A DNA stretch of 39,285 nucleotides, from positions 1-39,285 of the forward strand of contig JAUXHN010000015.1 in assembly GCA_030621515.1 (NCBI GenBank). The letters run 5' to 3'. The translations under genes were made by a program, and so were the position numbers. This DNA comes from Deltaproteobacteria bacterium (GTDB lineage: Bacteria; Myxococcota_A; Polyangia; JAAYKL01). This document shows, in pieces, positions 32,035-39,285 of the stretch. Within the stretch, counting starts at the first letter, position 1. The number at the start of each line of letters is the position of its first letter. The notes under the pieces were generated by a model that worked only from the letters and a program-made list of their open reading frames with translations, did no database searches and was not told the DNA's origin.

Positions 32035-32589
32035 CTATTCCTTGGGCTTGTGGCAGTAGTCGCAGCCTCCCGAGAGCTTCTTCTTCTTGTGGCATGGAAT
32101 ACAGGCCGTGTGGTAGGCGGTCCGTGCGGACGGAGCGTTCACCTCCCTGAATTTGTGGCAATCCGCGCCCTTTCCACAAGTTTTCCTGCCGGCGCCCTTG
32201 TGATGGCATTTATAGCACTTGACTCCCAACTCCTGGTGCTTCCAGTGATCGAAATCCGTCGGGCCCTTCTTGCCCTTCACGGTGCCGAGCACTCCTTTAT
32301 GGATTCCCTTGCCCACGAACCCGGAATCGGCGGGTTTTTCCTCGGCGGGAGCCGGAGCGCTTGCGGTCCCATCGGCAGGTTTTTCGCCCGTGAGTTCATC
32401 GGCAGGTTTTTCGTCGGCCGCCGCTCCACCGTCCGTGGCATCGGCCTCGGTGGTGTCGTCCAGATCCTGCGGCTCCACATCGACCGGCGGCGGTGTCGGT
32501 TCACTCACCGGCTGTTCCGTTGCCCCACCGCACGCCCATACGAGTCCGGCCAGGGCGCAACCAAGAATCAGTGAAAAGGCTATTCTCAT
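32035..32589 (-). CDS. Multihaem c-type cytochrome lipoprotein (class III-like)
   Basis: A 184-residue outer-membrane or periplasm-facing lipoprotein; lipobox LVWAC (Cys20, then Gly). A long Pro/Glu/Ala/Lys linker (about 25-95, with KPAD repeats) leads to a C-terminal haem domain (about 105-184). It has three CxxCH motifs (CYKCH, CIPCH, CDYCH), one non-standard site (CGKGADCH, five residues between the cysteines), and the paired axial-ligand histidines DHWKH and AYH. The arrangement is that of cytochrome c3/c7. Likely role: electron transfer between periplasm and the surface. No reductase partner gene is in this window. Confidence 0.88.
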   Translation of the reverse strand: MRIAFSLILGCALAGLVWACGGATEQPVSEPTPPPVDVEPQDLDDTTEADATDGGAAADEKPADELTGEKPADGTASAPAPAEEKPADSGFVGKGIHKGVLGTVKGKKGPTDFDHWKHQELGVKCYKCHHKGAGRKTCGKGADCHKFREVNAPSARTAYHTACIPCHKKKKLSGGCDYCHKPKE

Positions 32590-32729
32590 GTGGCTCCTCC
32601 TTGGTGAATCACTATGTCAGTAAGTTTGGAATATATCGTCTGGTGATCACGGACACAAGAACTACCGGCGGGCGCCCGTCGAAGCCCGGGGTTGCAACCG
32701 GGACCGGACCGCAAGTAGACTCCACCATC

Positions 32730-33638
32730 ATGGATCTCCTCATCCCAACATTCGATGGCTACGAGCTCCTCGATTCCGGTGGCGAAAGGAAGCTGGAGCG
32801 ATTCGGCGACGTGGTAGTGGATCGCCCCTGTCCGCAGGCCATCTGGACCGCAGGTGATGCGGCCAGATGGAAACAGGCCGGGGCGGCATTCCAGCGCGGC
32901 GAGGGCGGGACGGGCGATTGGGAACGGTTGGGCGGCGATTTTTCGGAATCGTGGGTTGCAAGATGGAACGACCTTGCCTTCCTGATCCGGCTCACGGGGT
33001 TCGGGAACGTGGGGCTCTTTCCCGAGCACACGGGACACTGGGGGTGGATGGCCGACATCATCTCCGCCAACGGCGGGGGGCGCGTGCTCAACCTGTTCGC
33101 GTACACCGGTGGAGCGTCCATGGCTTGTGCGCGCGCAGGGGCGGAGGTCACCCACGTGGACTCGGCGAAATCGGTGAATGGATGGGCCCAGGAAAACGCG
33201 AAGCGCTCGGGTATTGCGGACGGCTCCGTGAGATATCTGGCGGACGACGCGCTGAAGTTTACCGGACGGGAGATCCGACGCGAACGAAAGTACGAGGGGA
33301 TCATCCTGGACCCGCCCACCTTCGGACGCGGGCCGAAGGGGGAGGTGTGGAAGATCGAGCGGGATTTTTACAATCTGGTGCGCGATTGCGCGGAGCTCCT
33401 GGCGGACGATCCGCTCTTTGTCCTTGTGACCTCTCATTCACCCGGGGTCACGCCCTCGGTCCTTCGGGCCTTGCTCTCGCCCCTCGATGGGTGTGTGGAG
33501 TCCGGTGAGATGCTTTTAAAGGGTGGCGGACACGGCCTGGCGGCGGGAGTTTACGCCCGCTGGACCCCCGAACCCCATCCCGGCCAGATCAGGGCTGATC
33601 CGGATCCTGAATATGGACGGGCGCGCACTCGCCCTTGA
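32730..33638 (+). CDS. Class I SAM-dependent methyltransferase (RlmI-like)
   Basis: A 302-residue methyltransferase. The SAM fold covers about 110-260, with FPEHTGHWGWM preceding the glycine-rich strand VLNLFAYTGGASMACARAGAEV, the acidic VDSAKS and the motif-IV-like ILDPPTFGRGPKG. This series is typical of the RlmI/RlmK-type rRNA (cytosine-C5) methyltransferases, though the substrate cannot be fixed here and the N-terminal PUA domain of RlmI is absent. The frame is open upstream; ATG 32730 is the first with conserved sequence but has no ribosome site. Its last 50 bp overlap the end of the converging M48 peptidase gene. Confidence 0.85.
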   Translation: MDLLIPTFDGYELLDSGGERKLERFGDVVVDRPCPQAIWTAGDAARWKQAGAAFQRGEGGTGDWERLGGDFSESWVARWNDLAFLIRLTGFGNVGLFPEHTGHWGWMADIISANGGGRVLNLFAYTGGASMACARAGAEVTHVDSAKSVNGWAQENAKRSGIADGSVRYLADDALKFTGREIRRERKYEGIILDPPTFGRGPKGEVWKIERDFYNLVRDCAELLADDPLFVLVTSHSPGVTPSVLRALLSPLDGCVESGEMLLKGGGHGLAAGVYARWTPEPHPGQIRADPDPEYGRARTRP

Positions 33639-34740
33639 CCGCGCTCCAGTCGGCGGCCAGGGGACGGACGACGGGCTGCCCCCAGCTTCGCACGAGCGCT
33701 TCCAGTTCGGCCGCGCGGTCATCCGACGCCGGGTGAGTGGACAGTATGGTGGGGATGGACCCGGCGAACCCCTCTTCTTTTGAGAGAATCTCCATGAACC
33801 GCATCAGCCCGGAGGGTTCCAGGCCCGCCTTGTATATTAGCTCCATCCCGTGGAGATCGGCTTCCGTCTCCTGGTCACGGCTGAAGGACATGGACGCCAG
33901 GTTGGCCGCGTTGCCCACGAGGAAACTCTCGATCTCGCCCGTATTGCCCACGACCGCGTACACGATGATCATCAGACCGATCTGCCGCACCATGTTCTTG
34001 ATCCCGTGTCTGTGGAGCACGTGCTGGAATTCGTGGGCGAGCACCCCGGCAACCTGGTGGCCGTCTTCAGACCGTTCGAGCAGCCCACGATTGATGAATA
34101 CATACCCCCCCGGCAGGGCGAACGCGTTGACCTCCTCGTCGTCGATGATCCGGATTTGCCACCGGTAGGGGGTCATTCCCAGTCCCATCACCAGCCGGCT
34201 GCCCAGCTCCTGTACCGCCTTGTTCATGGCCGGATCGGAGCAGATCGCGTGCTGTTTCAGGATGTCCATGGCCGCCGACCTGCCGATCTCCACCTCCCAC
34301 TGCGGGGGGATTTCTTCCACGATACTGCCCACCGCCCATCCGAAGCCCAGCCACAACAGCAGGATGATCGCGGCGAGAATCCCGGCGAGCACGGCCATCA
34401 AGGAGAGCCTTCCCACCTTCCTGCGCGCACGGGTCGATGCGGCTTTTTCCAGTTGATCGGTAACGGTCCGCGGTGCTCCGACGGCAACCATGTGGCTCGC
34501 GATTTCCCTGTCCGAAATGAGGAGGCGGACGCGCTCACCGTCGATGCCATCGCCCTCCATGCAGATGTACTTGTCATCCATCCCCACAACAGAGATTTTG
34601 ATACCGCTGTACGAGATGATCGCCTTGACCTCGCTGCCCACCAGCGCCTCAATGGAGTCGCCTCTTACAAAAACGCTGCAAGTAAGTCCGGAATTGCTCT
34701 GGGGGCCGAAAAGAATTCCTATGTAGCCCTCGTTCTTCAT
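33589..34740 (-). CDS. M48-family metallopeptidase with PH-like N-terminal domain
   Basis: A 383-residue membrane zinc protease. The N-terminal 90 residues form a beta-rich domain like the PH-type domain (DUF7092) of many M48 proteins. One membrane helix lies at about 113-135. The peptidase domain has VNAFALPGGYVFINRGLL, HEFQH (236-240) with the catalytic Glu237, and the downstream ETEAD motif giving the third zinc ligand, followed by STHPASDDRAAEL. This places it with Oma1/BepA-type proteases, which degrade misfolded envelope proteins. It is divergent from the Cys-rich lipoprotein gene. The 50-bp overlap of its 3' end with the methyltransferase gene is unusual but both tails look natural. 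Confidence 0.92.
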   Translation of the reverse strand: MKNEGYIGILFGPQSNSGLTCSVFVRGDSIEALVGSEVKAIISYSGIKISVVGMDDKYICMEGDGIDGERVRLLISDREIASHMVAVGAPRTVTDQLEKAASTRARRKVGRLSLMAVLAGILAAIILLLWLGFGWAVGSIVEEIPPQWEVEIGRSAAMDILKQHAICSDPAMNKAVQELGSRLVMGLGMTPYRWQIRIIDDEEVNAFALPGGYVFINRGLLERSEDGHQVAGVLAHEFQHVLHRHGIKNMVRQIGLMIIVYAVVGNTGEIESFLVGNAANLASMSFSRDQETEADLHGMELIYKAGLEPSGLMRFMEILSKEEGFAGSIPTILSTHPASDDRAAELEALVRSWGQPVVRPLAADWSAVKGECAPVHIQDPDQP

Positions 34741-34808
34741 CTTGCCAGATCATTCCATAACGCCATCATTTTCAAGTAAAAAACCCAAACCGGGCCGGCG
34801 CCCGAACC

Positions 34809-34837
34809 TTGACTTCGATTATCAAACGTAATAAGGA
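34809..34837 (+). promoter_or_regulatory. Possible promoter of the Cys-rich lipoprotein gene
   Basis: TTGACT (34809-34814) and TAAGGA (34832-34837) have a 17-nt spacer. The predicted leader is about 45 nt and holds AAAGGAT before the start. A GGGC-CGGC-GCCC palindrome lies just upstream, between the two divergent genes. Confidence 0.4.
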
Positions 34838-34891
34838 AAAAGGCCGCTACGCAAATAGAAGGCACCACGTTCGTCGAAAGGATTACGTGTC

Positions 34892-35458
34892 ATGAAAAAA
34901 CGGATTGCAGCAGCTTGTTGCCTGGTTCTTGTCACTGGAATCATGGGGCTCGGTTGCAAGGAAGAGCTGGTCGGCGCCCCCTGCATTCCGGAGACCGACA
35001 AGGGCGAGTTCAATCCTACCCTTTCGGGAACCACCTGGTCCATCGAGACGCGCTCGGTTCAGTGCGAGTCGCGCGGCGCGCAGATGGTCTGCCTGACCAA
35101 GACTCAGGGCAACCAGTATTTCTCGGGTATCCAGTCGGATTGCGAGATCGACAAGGATCTGGATGCCTGCTGGGACGAAGATCGGATCCAGCACAAGTTC
35201 TCCTTCTGCTCGTGCCGTTGCAAGGACGTGGATGAAAACACGTACAACACCAACCCCGATAAATACGATTATCTCTGCGAGTGTCCTCCAAACACCAAGT
35301 GCGAGGATGTGCTCGGTGATATCGAAGAGGCGCCCGAGAAGATCAAGGGCTCCTACTGCGTTCCCAACTGCATCGCGCGTCCCTGTGAGGCGGAGAAGGT
35401 CTGCAGTCCGTCCAAGGACAGCGAGAAACCCTGGGAGTGGGCCTGCAAGGAATACTAG
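34892..35458 (+). CDS. Cysteine-rich lipoprotein, unknown function
   Basis: A 188-residue lipoprotein with lipobox MGLGC (Cys22). The mature part carries about 15 cysteines, in clusters such as FCSCRCKD and LCECPPNTKC and a C-terminal PCEAEKVC, so it is likely held by several disulfides. The mature part opens with GTTWSIETRSVQCESR. I can assign no family. Asp/Glu-rich loops suggest metal binding but this is a guess. A good ribosome site (AAAGGAT) supports the start. The neighbours (M48 protease upstream, YraN downstream) do not suggest a function. Confidence 0.82.
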   Translation: MKKRIAAACCLVLVTGIMGLGCKEELVGAPCIPETDKGEFNPTLSGTTWSIETRSVQCESRGAQMVCLTKTQGNQYFSGIQSDCEIDKDLDACWDEDRIQHKFSFCSCRCKDVDENTYNTNPDKYDYLCECPPNTKCEDVLGDIEEAPEKIKGSYCVPNCIARPCEAEKVCSPSKDSEKPWEWACKEY

Positions 35459-35514
35459 ACCGCCTTTTTTACTAACCCCCCTGGTCGGCATTCATAAATC
35501 CGGAAACAACGCCA

Positions 35515-35874
35515 TTGTCAGTACGAGAGAATACCTGTGAATCCGGTCGGCGCGGCGAGGATTACGTGTGCGACCGGATCACCGAGAACGGTTTCAAGAT
35601 CATCGATCGCAACTTCCGGGAGAAGTTCGCCGAGATCGACATCATCGCGCAGGATGGCGAGACGCTCTGCTTCATAGAGGTCAGGACGAGGGCGGACGAC
35701 ACACTGGGTCATCCGGCCGAGACGGTGACGCCCAAGAAGCAGCGAATCATCCGACGGGCTGCCGAGGCGTACCTGGCGCGGAAGAATATCCAGCCGAGGC
35801 CCATGAGGTTCGACGTGGCGACCATCATCTGGTCCACCGGGGAGTACCAGTATTTCGAGAATGCCTTTTACTAA
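35515..35874 (+). CDS. yraN: YraN/UPF0102-family putative endonuclease
   Basis: A 119-residue small nuclease-fold protein. The family pattern is complete: GRRGEDYVCDRITENGFKII, RNFREKFAEIDIIAQDG with the Glu/Asp of the restriction-endonuclease-like site, CFIEVRTRADD and TPKKQRIIRRAAEAYL. Its function is not settled; Holliday-junction or repair roles are discussed for the family. The start is a TTG at 35515, since no in-frame ATG precedes the conserved part; the ribosome site is weak. Its stop overlaps the stop of the converging HAMP gene. Confidence 0.9.
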   Translation: MSVRENTCESGRRGEDYVCDRITENGFKIIDRNFREKFAEIDIIAQDGETLCFIEVRTRADDTLGHPAETVTPKKQRIIRRAAEAYLARKNIQPRPMRFDVATIIWSTGEYQYFENAFY

Positions 35875-36491
35875 CCCATCTTCACGCTACTGCGATAGCC
35901 GTCCAGGAGCTTGTCCAGGCGCTCCAGGGTTTCGGTCGAGGCTCCGCCGGCTAAAAGCTCGCCGCGAATGGACTCGAGCTCTTTCACGTCCTGATGCCTG
36001 GCCTCTCTCAGGCGCTGCACCATGTCGTCGAATTCCTGGAATACCTGGTGGAGTTCGTCCCCTTTTCTGAGCTTTGCCCACAACTGAAGGTGAGCGCCGT
36101 CGATACCGGAGAGCAATCTTCTTATCTTGTAGGCGGGTCCGGCGATCTTGTGCGTCGCCACAATGGTCATCAGGCCGAGAAGTATCACCAGACCCACGAG
36201 CCCACCTCCGAGGGTGAGCAGGGTATGCGTCTTGTCCGAATCCGCCTGCTTGATGAAAGCCTCCTGGGCTGCCGGCGACATACCCTCCTGTGCCATCGCC
36301 TGCATGACCATCAGCTCGGTGGATTCCGCCAGCGTGCCGTACAGGAAATACCCCATTATCCCAACGATGACGGCGGTCACCAGGGTCACACGCAGAACCC
36401 AGCCCAGCTGAAAATTCTTGTCGATCAGGTAGTTTCGAATGTGTCGCTTCGGCTTGGGGCCGGCTGGTGAACCCTGCGCGCTCGCATTCAT
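35871..36491 (-). CDS. HAMP-domain membrane protein without output domain
   Basis: A 206-residue membrane protein. A cytoplasmic N-terminus with RNYLIDKNFQLGW leads into membrane helix 1 (about 30-53), a periplasmic loop of about 40 residues, helix 2 (about 90-112), and a HAMP-like unit (ATHKIAGPAYKIRRLL... RKGDELHQVFQEFDDMV). After it only a short amphipathic coiled helix follows; no kinase, cyclase or chemoreceptor output domain exists. Such stand-alone HAMP proteins are common in deltaproteobacteria, function unknown. The start has GGAGG 8-9 nt upstream. It lies 42 bp downstream of the HEAT gene on the same strand, so they may be cotranscribed. Confidence 0.85.
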   Translation of the reverse strand: MNASAQGSPAGPKPKRHIRNYLIDKNFQLGWVLRVTLVTAVIVGIMGYFLYGTLAESTELMVMQAMAQEGMSPAAQEAFIKQADSDKTHTLLTLGGGLVGLVILLGLMTIVATHKIAGPAYKIRRLLSGIDGAHLQLWAKLRKGDELHQVFQEFDDMVQRLREARHQDVKELESIRGELLAGGASTETLERLDKLLDGYRSSVKMG

Positions 36492-36533
36492 CGAGTGTCC
36501 TCCATAGAGTGTCTGAAACTAACGGATTTGGTT

Positions 36534-37358
36534 TCAATCCTCCAGAGTATGCAGCGTTTTGAAGACGTTGCCAATCAAAGCTTCGGCAACAGCCTTGAGA
36601 GCTTTCGCCTGGGCTGCCTGCTCGGTCTTGCGGGTCATGGGTCCGGCGATCACCGGCACGGCGCCCTCTGCGGACGGTATGATGAGGAGGTTGTAACCCG
36701 GGTTGGTGAATACGTTCAGGCTTATCTTGACGATCAACTGATCGCCCGAGTGATCCATTTTCAGGATGGAACCCGAGAGTATATAACCGCGCAGTTTTTC
36801 CTTCTTGAGCTTCCTGGTGACGTTCTTGGCCGTCATACCGGGCTCCTGAATGATCACGCCGGGCTCACGACGCAGTCGCTTGATGACCACGTTTCGGAGC
36901 ATATCGGTCAGTTCGTCCCGCTGTACTTCCGAAGAATTGCCCATGGCGTCGACATGGATCAGAAACTCCGGCCTGGCTGCTTGTGCATCTTCCACCGCAC
37001 CTTCGCCGCTCAAAGCCTTGAGAACCCTCAAAGTGGCCTGTAGTTGTGATCTTGCGGCCTTGGTGGAGCTGGATTTCAACGCGGCGGCCACCTTGGGAAT
37101 CACCGAGGTGTCCGCGATCTGGCCCAGAGCGGTGGCGGCGGAGATGACAACCAGTTCGTGATTGTCGTCGAGGGCGCGGACGAGCGCCGGGACACTGTCC
37201 TGGCAGCGGATCTTCCCCAGGGTGTTGGCAGCTTGCACACGAACACGATAGCTTCCCCCGTTTTGAAGCATGTTTATCAGGTACTCGCTTCTGGCGTCCG
37301 CGAAGGCGTTGCCACCAAGAAGGAAAATCACGACGAATATTCCCGTCGCCGCTCTCAT
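36534..37358 (-). CDS. Secreted HEAT-repeat protein
   Basis: About 274 residues from the chosen start. MRAATGIFVVIFLLGG forms a signal peptide, cleavage near AFA-D. Two or three HEAT-type repeats follow (about 25-120: RVRVQAANTLGKIR, DSVPALVRALDDNHELVVISAATALGQI). The C-terminal half is a separate alpha/beta domain (FLIHVDAMGN..., KLRGYILSGSILKMD, DQLIVKISLNVFTNP), similar in style to CsgG/LpoB-like or TolB-N-like periplasmic folds. Two other in-frame ATGs upstream (37382, 37451) exist; neither has a strong ribosome site. A periplasmic scaffold role is inferred. Confidence 0.8.
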   Translation of the reverse strand: MRAATGIFVVIFLLGGNAFADARSEYLINMLQNGGSYRVRVQAANTLGKIRCQDSVPALVRALDDNHELVVISAATALGQIADTSVIPKVAAALKSSSTKAARSQLQATLRVLKALSGEGAVEDAQAARPEFLIHVDAMGNSSEVQRDELTDMLRNVVIKRLRREPGVIIQEPGMTAKNVTRKLKKEKLRGYILSGSILKMDHSGDQLIVKISLNVFTNPGYNLLIIPSAEGAVPVIAGPMTRKTEQAAQAKALKAVAEALIGNVFKTLHTLED

Positions 37359-37580
37359 TTTCTGCCGGGTTCCCAATGGCATCAGCAATATTCCAGGGGT
37401 GTTTATATCCACTATCGTTTTGACGTGTCGAATTTCAAAAACATCAAACAATAGCCAATTAAATTCAAATTATTCCATGTGCAAACTTCCATTTCACATG
37501 TTGTCCATTATCCATTCTCAATAACAAGCTTGTAAAGCCCCCGCGCGTGTTTCTTGAGTTATCGGTGGCTCCCGCAGGGG

Positions 37581-37609
37581 TTGACTTTTCTCAAGTCAAC
37601 ATGCCTAAT
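37581..37609 (+). promoter_or_regulatory. Possible ftsY promoter overlapped by a dyad
   Basis: TTGACT (37581-37586) and CCTAAT (37604-37609) have a 17-nt spacer. The -35 box lies in a perfect dyad, GTTGACTT (37580-37587) and AAGTCAAC (37593-37600), with a 5-nt loop, so a protein binding the dyad would cover the promoter. Confidence 0.45.
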
Positions 37610-37640
37610 ACGCCGGTATTCGCCAGGTAAAGATGATCCA

Positions 37641-37664
37641 AAAGTGCCAAAAGTTCGGCACTTT
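37641..37664 (+). promoter_or_regulatory. Leader hairpin before the ftsY ribosome site
   Basis: AAAGTGCC (37641-37648) and GGCACTTT (37657-37664) form a perfect 8-bp stem with an 8-nt loop. It ends only a few bases before the GGGAGG ribosome site (37671-37676) and 18 nt before the start codon. No U-tract follows, so it is not a terminator; control of translation or mRNA stability is possible. Confidence 0.5.
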
Positions 37665-37682
37665 ACATTCGGGAGGCCACGG

Positions 37683-38936
37683 ATGAGCCCAACAGTCCTC
37701 GCGGGACTAATCGTCGCAGCCATTGTCGTAATTGTCATCATCGTGATCGTCATGCGCCGGCGCAAGGATGAGCAGGGGGAGTCCCTTCCCGAATCCGATG
37801 TCGACCGCGAACTTCCACCCTCGCAGGAGGAACCCGCGCAGGAGCCCGAAGCTGCGCCCGAGGAGAAGGTGCCCGAAGCAGCCGAGGAGCAAGAGGTCAA
37901 GGCTGCGGAACCCATCGAAAAACGCGTGACGGCGCCGGGTGTTCGCCTCGACGAATCCGAGGAGGCGGTGGCGGCCCAGAAATTGCTCGATGCCAAGCGG
38001 GAACGCAAGCTCAAGAAACTTCGCAAGGGCCTCGCGCCGACCCGCGGAGGGTTCATTGCCAAGATCGGCGCCATTTTCAAGGAGAAGAAAACAATTGACC
38101 CGGCGCTCCTGGACAAACTCGAGGAAGCTCTCATCACGGCCGACGTGGGGGCGAAGACCACCGAATGGTTCATCACTCTTCTCAAGGAAGCACTCGAAAA
38201 GGACGAGCTTGCGAATCCGGATGCTGTATGGAGCCTATTGCGTTCGGAGGTCGAACGGGTTCTGGCCATCGAGGCGGAGCCGTGGGATTTTTCGAAGAGC
38301 AAGCCGTTCACGATCATGGTCGTGGGAGTAAACGGCGTCGGCAAGACCACAACCATCGGCAAGCTCGCATCCCAGTACTCCGGACAGGGTCACAAAGTTG
38401 TTCTGGCTGCCGCCGACACATTCCGGGCCGCCGCCGTGAACCAGCTGGAGATATGGGGACGGCGCACCAAGTGTGAGGTTATCAAGTCCAAGGAAGGCGC
38501 GGATCCTTCATCGGTGGTGTTCGATGCAATCAATTACGCGAAGGAGAACGGCGCGGACGTGGTCATCGCGGACACCGCAGGACGGCTTCACACCAAGGCG
38601 CCGCTCATGGAGGAGATCAAGAAGGTGTCCAGGGTCATGGAGAAAGCGCTGGACGGTGCTCCATATCAGATTCTGCTCGTTCTCGACGCGACCACCGGAC
38701 AGAACGCGTTGCAACAGGTCAAGGAGTTCGGCGACGCGATTGGCCTGACCGGCATCGCGCTCACCAAACTGGACGGAACGGCAAAAGGTGGGGTCATCAT
38801 AGGCATCTGCCACGAGTACAAGATCCCGGTGAGGTTCATCGGAATCGGCGAGGCCAAGGATGACCTTCGCGAGTTCGACGTCAAGGACTTTGTCGAAGCG
38901 TTGTTCTATAAAGAAAAGGATGTTGAGGAAGAGTGA
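37683..38936 (+). CDS. ftsY: Signal recognition particle receptor FtsY
   Basis: A 417-residue SRP-receptor GTPase that docks SRP-ribosome complexes at the membrane for co-translational insertion. The N-terminus has a true membrane helix (about 5-23), then an acidic Pro/Glu/Ala-rich A-domain (about 28-120), unlike the helix-free E. coli version. The NG domain follows (about 120-410): GVNGVGKTTTIGKLA (215 onward, G1), DTFRAAAVNQL (G2), DTAGR (G3), TKLDGTAKGG (G4) and GIGE near the end. GGGAGG 7-8 nt upstream fixes this ATG; the frame is open upstream. No ffh is in this window. Confidence 0.96.
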   Translation: MSPTVLAGLIVAAIVVIVIIVIVMRRRKDEQGESLPESDVDRELPPSQEEPAQEPEAAPEEKVPEAAEEQEVKAAEPIEKRVTAPGVRLDESEEAVAAQKLLDAKRERKLKKLRKGLAPTRGGFIAKIGAIFKEKKTIDPALLDKLEEALITADVGAKTTEWFITLLKEALEKDELANPDAVWSLLRSEVERVLAIEAEPWDFSKSKPFTIMVVGVNGVGKTTTIGKLASQYSGQGHKVVLAAADTFRAAAVNQLEIWGRRTKCEVIKSKEGADPSSVVFDAINYAKENGADVVIADTAGRLHTKAPLMEEIKKVSRVMEKALDGAPYQILLVLDATTGQNALQQVKEFGDAIGLTGIALTKLDGTAKGGVIIGICHEYKIPVRFIGIGEAKDDLREFDVKDFVEALFYKEKDVEEE

Positions 38937-39035
38937 ACGAGTTGCCCCGGTGGCGATTCCAACAGGACTGGACAGGGTTTGCCGGTGGGCGATGCAAGCG
39001 CCCAATCTGATAAACATATGAAACAACAATAAATA

Positions 39036-39065
39036 TTGATTACGAAATGGACGTTGTGTTATAGT
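39036..39065 (+). promoter_or_regulatory. Possible promoter of the last gene
   Basis: TTGATT (39036-39041) and TATAGT (39060-39065) with an 18-nt spacer, in an AT-rich gap, 98 nt upstream of the last start codon. Confidence 0.4.
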
Positions 39066-39162
39066 TGTCCACCAATAATGACAGATTGAAAAAGCTCAAT
39101 TATTTTAAATAGTTACACGCGGAAAAAGCGAAGCTACAAATCGATCGCAAAAGGAATAGGCG

Positions 39163-39285
39163 ATGAAAAGAACACGCATCGAGCTGGCCATATTGTTCGT
39201 TGCTCTCCTCCTTGGGCCGACGGCAGTGTTTGCGCAGGACGAAGATACGATGTCGTTCGGCGAAGAGGACGTCAAGGCAGCTCCG
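39163..39285 (+). CDS. Secreted protein, N-terminal fragment
   Basis: Only 41 residues are visible. It begins with a signal peptide (RTRIELAILFVALLLGP, cleavage near VFA-Q, residue 24) and continues with an acidic mature start (QDEDTMSFGEEDV). AAAGGAA lies about 8 nt upstream of the ATG. The rest lies beyond the window, so no function can be given. Confidence 0.75.
   Translation, partial: MKRTRIELAILFVALLLGPTAVFAQDEDTMSFGEEDVKAAP

Larger units (their letters stand above)
37359..37682. other. Intergenic region before ftsY with hairpins
   Basis: An AT-rich gap of about 230-320 bp between the HEAT gene start and ftsY. It holds a candidate ftsY promoter with a dyad over its -35, and a second strong hairpin near the ribosome site. 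No gene is seen; short frames here are not convincing. Confidence 0.6.

Noticed and set aside
38985-39001. Rho-independent terminator after ftsY
   Set aside because: GGGCG and CGCCC can pair with a 7-nt loop, but no T-run follows.
1-39285. tRNA or rRNA genes, insertion sequences, phage genes
   Set aside because: No T-loop GGTTCGAAT-type pattern in a cloverleaf context, no transposase or integrase motifs and no terminal repeats were noticed on reading both strands.

Overview
The window reads as a chromosomal segment of a moderately GC-rich, Gram-negative, deltaproteobacterial or Myxococcota-like bacterium. The clues are Hanks-type kinases with PEGA domains, an ECF sigma/anti-sigma pair, an FHA-GGDEF protein, outer-membrane barrels, many lipoproteins tethered by (S/T)D repeats, and a double-length ThyX in place of ThyA. 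This placement is inference; no rRNA, tRNA, CRISPR array or insertion sequence was found.

Layout. 1-5.4 kb: secreted or surface proteins (partial FG-GAP-repeat lipoprotein, beta-helix lipoprotein, GH18-like hydrolase, IPT/TIG lipoprotein). 5.4-8.9 kb: an FHA-GGDEF/CAP-lipoprotein pair divergent from queG-ybeY. 8.9-9.3 kb: an unusually long gap between two converging genes, carrying two perfect DnaA boxes. 9.3-13.7 kb: a Crp/FNR-type regulator with a small IscU/NifU-like protein and an FNR-like palindrome between them, divergent from an ECF sigma, anti-sigma, secreted protein and outer-membrane protein series. 13.9-20.2 kb: a signalling/envelope block with a membrane PEGA kinase homologue whose catalytic loop is degenerate, a TPR/PEGA membrane protein, and a convergent operon of a TPR protein with a dead zincin-like domain, a 141-residue protein and an intact Ser/Thr kinase with a long coiled coil. 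20.3-22.8 kb: tandem ThyX translationally coupled to a 94-residue protein, divergent from a Sua5/YciO protein. 22.8-27 kb: a membrane-anchored Cys-motif protein and an OMP-OMP-YihY operon. 27-31.4 kb: a Cys/Met-metabolism PLP lyase, a secreted protein with a CGC tail, an LRR-like lipoprotein and a zinc-ribbon membrane protein. 31.5-37.4 kb: an HhH protein, a multihaem lipoprotein, an RlmI-like methyltransferase, an M48 peptidase, a Cys-rich lipoprotein, YraN, a HAMP-only protein and a HEAT protein. 37.5-39.3 kb: ftsY behind a structured leader, and the start of another secreted protein.

Most promising for novelty: (i) the DnaA-box gap; (ii) the kinase/pseudokinase/PEGA/pseudo-zincin cluster; (iii) the tandem ThyX whose signature motif is split between its halves, with its coupled small partner; (iv) the Crp/FNR regulator, palindrome and NifU-like gene; (v) a shared CGC tail on two secreted proteins that may be a sorting signal. 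Housekeeping genes (queG, ybeY, tsaC-like, ftsY, yraN) are interleaved throughout, so nothing marks the window as a mobile island.
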